NCBI GenBank assembly: GCA_946894095.1
Contig: OX335654.1
Span: 19,229,687-19,293,686, forward strand
Direction: 5' to 3'
DNA: 64,000 bases
Origin: Incurvaria masculella
Taxonomy: Eukaryota > Arthropoda > Insecta > Lepidoptera > Incurvariidae
Under the pieces are notes generated by a model. It had not been told where the DNA came from and did not search any database. It saw nothing but the letters and a program-made list of their open reading frames with translations. Shown here piece after piece: positions 10,629-20,383 of the stretch; the first letter of the stretch is position 1; every line of letters starts with the position of its first letter. A program made the position numbers and the translations under genes.

Positions 10629-10994
10629 AAGTCATGCCTTTAACAGGTGCTAAAGTAAACAGTCTACAATGCTTGTTCCGGCTAGATGGCATGGGACATT
10701 ATTGTTTTTATTCGTTTTTCCCTCAGGCAAATTTATTAAAACTAGGTTACATTTTATACTCAAAATTAGACACGTTTTTCGCCTTCTAAATACTTCGCTA
10801 TCCTTTTATTTGTAGCCACCATATACTTTTTTTTAATTTATGTCGAAAATATATATTTTTTTCGTTTAGGAGATTTATATGTAAAGACGAGCTGAGGTTT
10901 CCGGTTCCGCTGGAATCAATTTATTTTTGAACATTCACCCGATCGGAGCCCGGGATAAAAAAAGGACCTCGAAAACAGCACCAACAAATATATT
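10629..10994. other. AT-rich stretch, nothing recognised
   Basis: No repeat or gene identified. Confidence 0.4.
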
Positions 10995-11249
10995 CCGGGA
11001 TGTCACGACATTTTTGGTCACAATAAGGTAAACGTCTGAATCTGGATACACGTGTTAGAGACCAACACTCTGATGCTAAATATGTCGATCTGCCTGCGCC
11101 AAGTGGTCGCGTTATCTATATTGGCTTAATAAAATAGATGTTAGTGATGAATATACTGATTCTGTAGAAATATTTACACCTATAACAATAACTAGTCGGT
11201 TTTTAAATTAAATACTTAAATACACCTAAAAATATATTTGTAACCTAAA

Positions 11250-12160
11250 TCTAATCTAATAAATATTATAAAGGGGAATGTTTGTAATAATGGATGGATG
11301 GATGGATGGATGGATGTTTGTTACTCTTTCACGTAAAAACTACTGAATGGATTTTAATGAAACTTTACAATAATATAGCTTATACATCAGAATAACACAT
11401 AGGCTACAATTTATAAAGATATTGTGCCCATGGGCTTTAGAACTTTCACGGGGCTGCGAAAACGATGCCGGTAGCGCTACTTCACACTAGGGGGAGCGGG
11501 GCCGGGGGCGGGGCGGGAGCGGCGGCGGGGGCGGGTACGGGGAGGGGGGGGCGGGTACGGGGAGGGGGGGGCGGGTACAGCTTGGTATTTCCCGCAACTT
11601 TAGGACTACTTGGTAGAATCCTTGAGAACCAATTACTCGATTTACATGCGGATTGTCTAGCCTGTCGTCTAGCCTGATTCTACTCAAAACTTATAGGCTA
11701 CATAATATAACGCTTCATTACCTGAAGGGTGAGTAGAGAGTGTTAAATTCTTATAACTTGCGAACCACTAACCCGATTTATGTGCGTATTTTATCAATGT
11801 ATAGGATCTCTGGGAGCAGTCAGGTTCGAGATGGGTTACTGTTTTCGATGTTGAGGCTAGCTGTGGGTTGGAGTCCACGCAAAACTTACCTACATTACAC
11901 ACTTACTAGGTAAACAATATTGCAGTGCAAGTGCAGAAAGGTTCTGGCGGCAAATGGTTTTTTTTTTAAATAGCCACCAAATGTCAACGAAGCTCTAAAT
12001 GGGAATTATTGGATGTTACTCACTAAATTATGCTATTTCGGCTCGAACGATCTTGATTAAATTTGGTAGATGGATACATTGTCCTGGACCAGTTTGACCC
12101 TATTTTGGACCAGTCATGTGAGCCGACACTAACCCGAGCGGGGCCGGGTACCGCAGCTAG
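11250..12160 (+). mobile_element. Non-autonomous Helitron (TC...CTAG), 911 bp
   Basis: Starts TCTAATCTAATAAATATTAT, ends CCGGGTACCGCAGCTAG, and lies between an A and a T. The uninterrupted relative near 56755-56780 reads, in the same orientation, CCTAAATCGCC, which is the empty site. Insertion between A and T, a 5' TC and a 3' CTAG are the defining Helitron features. The interior has a GATG tetranucleotide array (about 11288-11318) and a G-rich minisatellite (about 11495-11580). No coding frame. Confidence 0.85.
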
Positions 12161-12229
12161 TCGCCTATAACTACGAAATGCAACAAAATATTTGTTCACT
12201 TTTGATATTGCTAAGCAAGTATGTACTGA

Positions 12230-12876
12230 GGGGGAACGGCAGAACGTCTAATATGCAGATCGTATAATGTCATATTTTAACAAAATTTTAAAACCATGCA
12301 CAACGTATAATCGGCAGATCGTATAATCTTATACGTAGTGCATGAAGAAGTCCAAAAAATAAAATTACTTATTTCTCCATGCATAACGTATAATAGTCAC
12401 AACGTATAATGTTATGATCTTTATTTAACAAAAAAAGAAAACCATGCATATCATATAATCCAAAAATATTTCATACGATAAGCGCCCTTATCATCATACA
12501 ATTAAAGCGTATACTCGCACGTGACGTTTCGACCGTCTCAATTAGCGTAAGGTGGCCTTTCGAAATTGTAGCAAATATCGATTCGTAGCAATTTCAGCCT
12601 TAAATGTATCGTCATTAGGGCGCTTTATGCAGTGCTTCTTGGCATATTATACGTTCTGCATGGTTTTCTTTTTTTGTGAATTCATGTTAGGAATATTATA
12701 CGTTGTGACTATTATACGTTCTGCATGATGCAAGGAATTGATTTTATTTTTAAACTTTATTCATGCACAACGTATAACATTATACGTTGTGACTATTATA
12801 CGATATGCATGGTTTTAATTTTTTGGAAAAAAATAAAATTATACGTTGTGAATATTATACGTAGTGAATACGACTC
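12230..12876. mobile_element. 647-bp element built of ATTATACG motifs, 8-bp target duplication
   Basis: Flanked by TGTACTGA at 12222-12229 and 12877-12884. The relative at 56.7 kb has a single copy of that octamer. The interior holds many copies of CGTATAAT or its complement, in motifs such as CACAACGTATAATGTTATG and GACTATTATACGTTCTGCATG, arranged in opposite orientations in the left and right halves. An 8-bp duplication fits hAT-type transposition, but the terminal inverted repeat is weak. Confidence 0.7.
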
Positions 12877-13112
12877 TGTACTGATACTTTAATGGTTTAT
12901 TATTTTCAGCTATTAACCTTAAAATATATATTTATTGTCACCATAACTACTTTTAAGGCGCCTTATTTACGTAACGCAACCACTTGGCGCAGGCAGACTG
13001 ACACATTTATCTTCATAGGGTTGGTCTTTATCCTGTGAACCAAGTTTCAGCCATTTACGTTATCGTTACCATTTTTGACGCGACCTCCTAGACTAATATG
13101 ACATGTACATTT

Positions 13113-13400
13113 TTAGGGTTCCGTACCCAAAGGATACCAACGGAACCCAAGTAATATACTAAGCCTCCGCTGTCCGCCCGTCCGTCTGTCACGGTGTTGT
13201 ATCTCATGAACCGTAATAGTTAGGCAGCTGAATTTTTCACAGAGTATGTATTTATTTTTCCGATATAAAAACAAATAGGTAAAATTAAAAAATAATAAAT
13301 ATTAAAGGGGGCCCCATACAAAAAAAATTTTTTTTTGTGTTAAATTTTGTACGATGTACGGAATCCTTCGTATGCGAGTCCGACTCGCACTTGGCCGATA
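13113..13400 (-). mobile_element. CCGT-microsatellite element, copy 6
   Basis: Full span from the hairpin end (AGGGTTCCGTACCC) to GAGTCCGACTCGCACTTGGC, with substitutions. Confidence 0.8.
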
Positions 13401-13507
13401 TTTTTATCAAAATTGGTCAAGACCTTTAGAAGGAGAAAAATAACGAACCTTTGCACACCGGAATTTTATATAAACAATACATATTTTTACAAAATACTAG
13501 TACAGAA

Positions 13508-13775
13508 CATGGTTCGCCGTGGTTCGGATTCCACGTTAAACTGTAGGTCCCCTTCCTTACTTACTAGGTGGTAGGGTTAATCCCGCCCGGGTTGGTACCA
13601 TCGCATTGGATGAACGATAGTCGAATCGGCAATGAAAATTGTCCGTGTTTTCCATCCAGTTCAATGTAGTCGTGCAATATAAGGAAGGTCCTGGCATGGC
13701 ACCTAGTTCCCATGTGGTGTGTTGGGCTGATACCATGACAGAAGGTGTGGTTTTAGCCATCATGGATCGCAAAAA
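13508..13775 (+). mobile_element. SINE, 5'-truncated body
   Basis: Starts at CGTGGTTCGGATTCCACG, so the 5S-like head is lost, and continues to CATGGATCGCAAAAAA. The body matches the 5S-headed copies more closely than the tRNA-headed ones (CAATATAAGGAAGGTCC, CTAGTTCCCATGTGG). Confidence 0.8.
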
Positions 13776-13963
13776 ATAAAAACATGGAATACAAGTTTAG
13801 CGAAAATTTCCAGAAATAGTAAATATTGTAACATTTTAAATCCTGCCATGTAACTGGCAAAATATAATACACAATGGGTAAGTGTCGCATTCGTGAGCTA
13901 TTCCACCGTCGGAGGATTACACGTAGGTCCGTATTTATAGAGCAGAGCCGGTAGTCTAAGTTG

Positions 13964-14277
13964 TCACCTAAATTGGCGTTACGGCAAACCGATCGACTGG
14001 CGTTTTCAAATGTATGGAGAAATTGAAGAGCGCGCGCAGCGGGCGTTAAGCGAACTAACATTTGCGAGTCCGAGCTTGATTTGACAGCTTACTCAACGTT
14101 GCCGTAAATACGTCGACGTTGCGTTTACGCCCACTCCGCGTTTTCACACAAATCGGAAGTCCGCGTTTGACTTTGACAGCTTGAAGAAGTAAAACCACAG
14201 AATATCTAGTAAAAACTTGTATGGAGTGTGGAGAAAACGCCAGTCGATCGGTTTGCCGTAAACGCCAATTTCGGTGA
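13964..14277. mobile_element. TIR miniature element (CACCTAAATTGGCG ends), intact copy
   Basis: Terminal inverted repeats of about 45 bp (left starting TCACCTAAATTGGCG, through GGCAAACCGATCGACTGGCG; right its complement ending near 14277). The interior includes GAAGAGCGCGCGCAGCGGGC and TTGAAGAAGTAAAACCAC, shared with 23182-23455. Confidence 0.8.
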
Positions 14278-14681
14278 GAACTCAGACTGCCCACTCAGGA
14301 CTCGACAAATCCTCCGGCAGCGGGCGGCCGCGCGTCGACACCGCTCCGTGACGTTAAGGCCGGCCGCCGCGACGCACTATCAATATTTGATCAGCGACAA
14401 TAACGCACGTTTGCTGAGCTACCGGCCCCGCGGCGCCCACCACAAATTCGCGTAGTGTAAACAAGCTTTTGAAGGCTGAGTGGGTTTCGGGCCTGATGTC
14501 CCTTCAGCGATTCATGTTCCTCGAGTGGGCGATCGCTCTGAAATGTGATTATATTTAAGGGTAGGTATCTCTTTCAATTATTCTAAAAATGGATATGAGT
14601 ATCAATGCGTCCTTGACTTTGAATAAATGTTCACCGCGCACCTGAAACTGAATCCTATTATTTTTCTCTCTTGGTACTTAC
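14278..14681. other. GC-rich stretch then unassigned sequence
   Basis: About 14290-14450 is rich in GCGGCCG-type sequence. No coding frame is convincing. Confidence 0.35.
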
Positions 14682-15217
14682 TTAAGGTGGCCCATCCCGG
14701 CGGGACTAACTCATTCGCGGGCACGGTACAAAACCGTGCTATTGCGCTCTGAGACCTTCTCTGTTTAAAAAAAAAGACAGGCTCCGTGATGAAGAGCATG
14801 CAACATGTCCATAAAGCCGACAATGCGCATAGTTTATAAATTGGTAAGATTTACAAAAAAAAATATTACAAAATTATTTATATCTAAAAGAAAACCACGA
14901 CCGCTGTAGTCAAAAATCTAACAAAAAACAAATTGGATTTGAAACGTGATGAAACAAGCTATGTCTGATAGCTAATCTTTTTAAGATGTCGTTGAGTAAG
15001 CTACCTCCAAAGTTATTCTATAAAACGCGCAAAAAATTCGAACTTTCGGATCTTATAATTTAGAAGCCAAACAATATATTACAATGCCAACGGTCATCAG
15101 ACATCTAGTTCGATCAAATAAAGCTATTTTGAGCAAAATTTGGGATCTCTGACAAGAAATATGCGCATGCACGCTTTCCACGTTTGTATGGGGATTTGAG
15201 TGGGAAGGCCCACCTTA
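14682..15217 (+). mobile_element. TTAA-flanked miniature element, family B
   Basis: The ends AAGGTGGCCCATCCCGGCG and, inverted, AAGGTGGGCCTTCCCACTC form the terminal repeat. TTAA is kept on the left and reads TTAG on the right. The interior has CATTCGCGGGCACGGTAC and GACATCTAGTTCGATC. Other copies: 27091-27640, 63050-63570 and one split copy at 42147-42500 plus 52501-52634. Confidence 0.8.
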
Positions 15218-15470
15218 GCTCGTTAGGTCTCGTCACAAAACAAACATTTGGTGATTTTGTTTCAACAAATTTCCAAAAGCTTAATCGAAAAACAAAATCT
15301 ATATAATTATCGAACCTGCTGACAAAATTTCACGAGAATCGCTTGAGAAATGCGACCTGTAGAGCAATAACCGGAGAGCCGGACGCCGGACAGATAACAT
15401 TCGAAATCATCTTTGCCCAAGCTAAAACGGAGACGCCACGCTCGCGCTTCGCGGATAGATCGGATTATTA
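15218..15470. other. No gene recognised
   Basis: Nothing supported. Confidence 0.35.
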
Positions 15471-15912
15471 GGGTTCCGTACCCAAAGGGTGAAAACGGAA
15501 CCCTATTAAACTTAGACTAAGTGGACGTTGAAAAAAAAAACAGCGGAGTTTCTTTCCAGTTCTTCTTCGCTGTGTTTTGTTTTGCTGAACTGGCCAATGC
15601 TAAAATATGACAAATCCGAGTGCAGTGTACTGTCTATGGATGATGAATAAACAATACAAAAAAAAAATACTAAGTTTCCGCTGTCCGTCCGTCCGTCCGT
15701 CTGCCACGGAGCTGTATCTCATGAACCGTAATAGGTAGGCAGCTGAAATTTTCACAGAGTGTGTATTTATTTTCCCGCCATAACAACAAATATGTAAAAT
15801 ACAAAAATAAAAGGGGGTCCCATACAAAAAACGGGATTTGTTGTGATAAATCTTGAACGATGGTACGGAACCCTTCGCGTGCGATTCCGACTCGTACTTG
15901 GCCGGTTTTTTC
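15471..15912 (-). mobile_element. CCGT-microsatellite element, copy 7, split by an A-tailed insertion
   Basis: The hairpin end lies at 15471-15508 and the rest resumes near 15669 with CTAAGTTTCCGCTGTCC. In unbroken copies CTATTA and CTAAG are contiguous. Confidence 0.75.
15509..15668 (+). mobile_element. Retroposon 3' end inserted in copy 7
   Basis: About 160 bp ending GATGATGAATAAACAATAC plus a long A run, an AATAAA-type signal and tail. The segment GACAAATCCGAGTGCAGTG resembles the 3' ends at 33230-33420. Most likely a 5'-truncated non-LTR retrotransposon. Confidence 0.6.
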
Positions 15913-15995
15913 AACCGACTTCAAAAAAGGAGGAGGTTCTCAATTCGTCCGTATATATATATATTTTGTATGTTTGTTATTTTTGCTTGAACGCT
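15913..15995. mobile_element. AACCGACTTC-family end fragment
   Basis: AACCGACTTCAAAAAAGGAG followed by GAGGTTCTCAATTCGTC matches the terminus of the large element at 42503. Confidence 0.65.
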
Positions 15996-16022
15996 CTAAA
16001 TGTTTGGAACTACCAAACGGGT

Positions 16023-16200
16023 TAAAATATGGTCAAAGCGTCAATGAAAAAATTTCCTTTTCATCCATCTAGTTCAATGTAGCCTTACTCGCAAAGGGAA
16101 GGTCCTGACATGACACCTAATTCCTTCGGAATTCGGTGTGTTGAGCTATTATCATGACTGTGGGTATTTTATAAGCCATCCATTGCCCGTTACAATCTAT
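16023..16200 (+). mobile_element. SINE 3' portion
   Basis: Begins in the GATGGTCGAAGCGGC-equivalent region and runs to CCATCCATTGCCCGTTAC; head missing. Confidence 0.7.
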
Positions 16201-16335
16201 TAAAATAGAATGCATGTTAAAACGTGGTGTTAATATAAATTTAATAAAAATAAATTAATGTTCCGTATAGTAAATTCTAAATATTTCTTTGTGGCAATCA
16301 TTGTTGAACCGTTCGTTTTATTCATCTTTGCATAG

Positions 16336-16804
16336 TTAAGGCGCTAGGACTGGCCAACTACTCGAGCCATACAAATGCACTTTTTAACAAATGTAATAAT
16401 ATGTAGTGAAACGCTTCAGAAAATCCAAATAGAACTCCAGACTGATAATGGATTGTTGACTCCATCATTTATTTAAATAATAATAAAAATAAAAAAAATG
16501 ATTTTTCTCATTAGAAATCTGAAAGTAATTCGATTAATAGATATAAGCAAAAACAGCATATATGCATAAACAAAACATTCCATTTGCTATTAGATTTCTA
16601 CATTTAGTCAAAAAAGTTCGGAAATGGACACCGTTTCCGCAATGTATTTTGTATAGAAAAAGGTAACATACATTAACGAAAATAGGTTGATTAATAGACA
16701 AGGAATCATATATTGTAAGAATGACACTTATAATCGTCAGACTTAGTTAGTTAACTTGGGGTACCTCGTCTAACTTTGCGATTTGGCTAGTACCAGGGCC
16801 TTAA
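16336..16804 (-). mobile_element. TTAA-flanked miniature element, family A, second copy
   Basis: Reverse orientation of the 6703-7181 copy, with TTAA at both ends and near identity throughout by eye. Confidence 0.85.
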
Positions 16805-17520
16805 GTGGTCTGAAATGGTTTATGATGGCCCAAAAAAAGTTGGATCTGTGTTTAAATAAATAGGTACTTGCGCAATGAGGAAAACAAAATTGGAACGACT
16901 TTTAGTCCATTAATTGCAAATCCCCGGGCACTCACACACCTTCCTAACAAAGAGTCTACTAATTGGAAATAATCCCTCGTTAAATCAGTTTTAAACCTAT
17001 TTACAGTCCGACGAAGCGCTCGAACTAACTAGCCGCCCTCGTTGAAATGTGCGGCTCAAACATTAATTTGTTTGTATGTAGGCTAGGTTATCGTTAAGTA
17101 CCACAGTAGGCGGCTGTAAGAAATTAGTTCATTGCTCAAGGTTAAATTTATTATTTAATACCTGGTGGCATCGATATAAAAAAAAATTTAGATCAGTTCA
17201 GAGCTTTCCTTTCTAATTCGAACAATTTAGAGTACCTGAGCTGTCAGTTTCGATACACCCGTCACGGCGTTCGCGCGTGTTTGCCGATTGTATAGGTGCT
17301 GCTCTAGGTAGAAGAAAGAAAGAATTGGTGTCGTTATCGTGATATCCGACATTGAACGACAAAACTATTTCTTTCTAGCATACGTATCTCCTATGAAGTA
17401 CTCCACTATAGGTCTCTTTCAGTCATGCATTTGTGGTGTGAGTTGTGTCTATCGCGTTCAGCGGAGGACGGTGTTCTCTCAGAAAAGTGCGCGCCCTTTC
17501 TAGCATAGATGATTTTCCTA
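16805..17520. other. No gene recognised
   Basis: No coding support or repeat match. The two family A copies are about 9.2 kb apart on its left. Confidence 0.4.
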
Positions 17521-17582
17521 TTTAGGTTAGGTTAGGTTAGGTTAGGTTAGGTTAGGTTAGGTTAGGTTAGGTTAGGTTAGGT
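17521..17582. repeat. Interstitial TTAGG array
   Basis: About 12 uninterrupted copies of the insect telomere pentanucleotide TTAGG. Unlike the other arrays in the window, this one is not inside a recognised foldback. Confidence 0.9.
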
Positions 17583-17981
17583 CCTCTCGCTCTCATGCAA
17601 CAGAATAGGACGGGTAACTGAGTGATACCAGGTTAAGAAAGATGAGGATTAATGCGAAAGTTGCAATTTAAAAAAACCTGATTTGCGTAATTATTTGTGT
17701 GTTAATTGAATATTCAAATTTTATATTTGGTTATAAATAGTAATATGAGTATTTTATGAATAATTTAGATAGCAAAACGTTTGCTGATTAAAAAATATCA
17801 CTGAGAGCGGGAAAATAAACATTTAATTAGGGCAACACCATAGGCTAGAGGGGAAAACAAGTTGAAACGATCACTTGTATGATATTTGACTCTGATGGCG
17901 CTTCTTGTTGTTTTTTTAGTTCAATGCCTGGAGTTATATCTGAACAATACATGGCAGTGAAAAAACGCCAAAATTGGCCTT
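17583..17981. other. No gene recognised
   Basis: Nothing supported. Confidence 0.35.
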
Positions 17982-18272
17982 TTTAAAGTTCCTTACCCAA
18001 AGGGTGCCAACTGAACCCTATTACTAAGCCTCCGCTGTCCGTCCGTCCATCCGTCCGTCTGTCACAGAGCTGTATCTCATGATTCGTAATAGGTAGACAG
18101 GTGAAATTTTCACAGAGTGTGTATGTATTTTTCCGCTATAATAACAATTTGGGAAAAAGAAAAAAATATAAAAATTAATAAATATACAGAAAATAGTGAT
18201 TTTTTTGTATTAAATCTTGCACAATGGTACGAAATTCTTCGTGTGCGAGTCAGACTCGGACCTGGCTATTTT
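17982..18272 (-). mobile_element. CCGT-microsatellite element, copy 8
   Basis: Diverged full-span copy (AAAGTTCCTTACCC at the hairpin end, GAGTCAGACTCGGACCTGGC at the other). Confidence 0.75.
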
Positions 18273-18831
18273 TTTTGCATTTATTGTTATTTTTCTTCAC
18301 ACACTAATAGCATTATATTTTATCATAGTAATAAAATTAAAAAGTATTATAGTAATATAGTATACAAATATATATTACTAATATTTATATATTATAAACA
18401 AAATATACCATAATAGTATTCTACAAAATATCATGAAATTTGGAACAGTGATATTCAAGAGTATGATCATTAACCTGAATTTGAGCCGCGCATTCTCCTG
18501 GCGGCTAAAGTCTTATGCGTGTGATGTAAACTGAAAGTTAGCGTATTTGCATTCTAATAAGGATTTGCGTTGAACCGGAAATTAGTCGCTTAACAGTTTT
18601 AGTCGTGACGGCTGACACGGGACGACAGCTCCAGTCGGTTCCAAGTAGGATTGGACTACCTTTTTGAATTGTCTCTCAATGATTGAGGTAGTCCGAAACA
18701 AGGTAACTTTCCAAAAAGGATTGCCACCGCAGATGTCAAACGTTATGTGTGTTAAGAATTCAGACTAGAACTTGTTCTTTCGTGAACATAATTCATGCAC
18801 GAACTACATTGAAGCATTAAAGAATTTAACA
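18273..18831. other. AT-rich, nothing recognised
   Basis: No gene or repeat identified. Confidence 0.4.
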
Positions 18832-19110
18832 TACTAATGTTATAAATACGAAAGTAACTCTGTCTGTCTGTTGCGTGTCTGTGCGTTTTCACATCTAAGC
18901 CGCTAAACCAAATTTGATGAATTTCGGTATAGAGATAGACTGGGCTTTGGAGGAGGATATATAGCATAGTAGTGAAAATATAACTCGAAGGGGGTAAAAT
19001 AGAGAATTAAAGTTTATATGGGGAACTCATATAAAATCCAGGTAATAATTCAACCTGATATCAGTTCAAAATGTCATTGACACGAGCGGAGCCGGGTACC
19101 TCAGATGGTA
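18832..19110 (+). mobile_element. Degenerate non-autonomous Helitron-like repeat
   Basis: TACTAATGTTATAAATACG with CTCTGTCTGTCTG near the start and GAGCGGAGCCGGGTACC near the end are shared with the type of element at 11250-12160. The CTAG terminus is not preserved. Confidence 0.6.
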
Positions 19111-19443
19111 TTGTATAAATTAGCAGAAAATAATTGTTCTGAGCATTTCATAAGATATCTCCGAATTACAATGTCCACTGCTTTAAGCAACAGAGCTATG
19201 TTCATTATCAGCATCATTAGCTCATATCTCAGTTAAACTCATCGGCCAACAAATTCATCGCTTATTTTAAATAAATATGAAACAATTAATTCCTAAATCA
19301 TACGTAATAAATGCAGTGTGCCCTAAAGTAGGCTATTCAGAATGCTAAATTACATCAAAGAATTAATTTATATTACAAAATGAAGTTATTATACACCAAA
19401 GTCTTAAATTTTCGAAAAAACCGTGACTCTTTGTCGCTTTGTT
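19111..19443. other. No gene recognised
   Basis: Nothing supported. Confidence 0.35.
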
Positions 19444-20068
19444 AACCGACTTCAAAAAAGGTTATCAATTCGTCTGTATGTTTCTATGTTTTTTTTTAAT
19501 GTTTGTTACCTCATAACTTTTGCCTGGGTGAACCGATTTTGATGATTATTTTTTTAAATGATAGCTAGTGCTTCCCAAGTGGTCCCATTTTAATTTGGTT
19601 AAGTTCTGACAATGATATCCATGAGAAAATCATAAAAGTCTTAAATTTGTATTAAGATGTGCGCGACAAATGGACGAATAACTCAAGATAACGCCAACCG
19701 ATTTCGGTGATTCTTTTTTTATTGGAAAGGACGTGTAAAAATTAGTAAGTGTACTTTAGATTCACTAAAAATAAACAAATAAAAAAAAATAAACAAAAAA
19801 AAATAACTGACTTCAAGGAAAAAGCACTAAAAAGTAAAAAATAATTTTCATTTTTGTAGTTACGATTTCTGTTATTTTTTGAGTCGGTGTCAGCCAAGGT
19901 TAGGTTAGGTTAGGTTAGGTTAGGTTAGTTTAGGTTAGGTTAGGTTAGGTTCTCTTGATTGGCGCAGCGCGTGCCCGGCTGACGCCGACTCAAAAGATAA
20001 CAGAAATCGTAACTACAAAAATGAAAATTATTTTTTACTTTTTAGTGCTTTTTCCTTGAAGTCGGTTA
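19444..20068 (-). mobile_element. Short AACCGACTTC-family element with TTAGG foldback loop
   Basis: Left end AACCGACTTCAAAAAAGG, right end TTGAAGTCGGTTA. The left 360 bp match the left end of the large element at 42503, including GATTCACTAAAAATAA (19759-19774), where the large element carries its coding block between two copies of this motif. Next come inverted arms of about 92 bp (19804-19895 and 19977-20068; inner ends GAGTCGGTGTCAGCC and GGCTGACGCCGACTC). The 81-bp loop holds roughly ten TTAGG units. I infer a non-autonomous derivative of the Helitron-type element. Confidence 0.75.
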
Positions 20069-20214
20069 TTTTTTTTTATTTAGAATAACAAACAAAAAAA
20101 TCTACAGAAAGAAATTAGCTTTGGTTTGGTGACCATACAGTAACGATTGTGTTATGTGCGGTATGTTTTAAATTTTTTTGGTCGATTCGAATATAATTAA
20201 GAAAATCATTGACT

Positions 20215-20265
20215 GACGTAATTGGCGGGATCCCACGGGTTCAAATCCTGCCTCCGACGGATATG
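20215..20265 (+). repeat. tRNA-like B-box fragment
   Basis: CACGGGTTCAAATCCTGCC resembles a T-arm and B box. There is no matching acceptor stem, so this is probably a SINE scrap. Confidence 0.4.
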
Positions 20266-20383
20266 ACGACCAACATTGTTTTGCGATTATTTTCAAGATC
20301 AGATTTCAATGCTTCGTGCAATGTTCTTTAATATTTAGAAGAAGTGGGTCGAGGATAGGAAAATTGTTTCAAACTAACCGTGA

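Larger units (their letters stand above)
10995..13095. mobile_element. TIR element, family D, split by two later insertions
   Basis: The left end CCGGGATGTCACGACATTTT with TGGTCAC following and the right end near 13070-13095 correspond to the two ends of the uninterrupted relative at 56500-57040. Shared internal landmarks are CTGCCTGCGCCAAGTGG, AACTAGTCGG, GCTAAGCAAGTATGTACTGA and GGTTGGTCTTTATCC. After removing the insertions at 11250-12160 and 12230-12876, the remaining pieces align in order with that relative. Confidence 0.75.

Noticed and set aside
12518..12550. GTCGAAACGTC-like motif (minus strand) as another hammerhead
   Set aside because: No CTGANGA core lies upstream at a workable distance.
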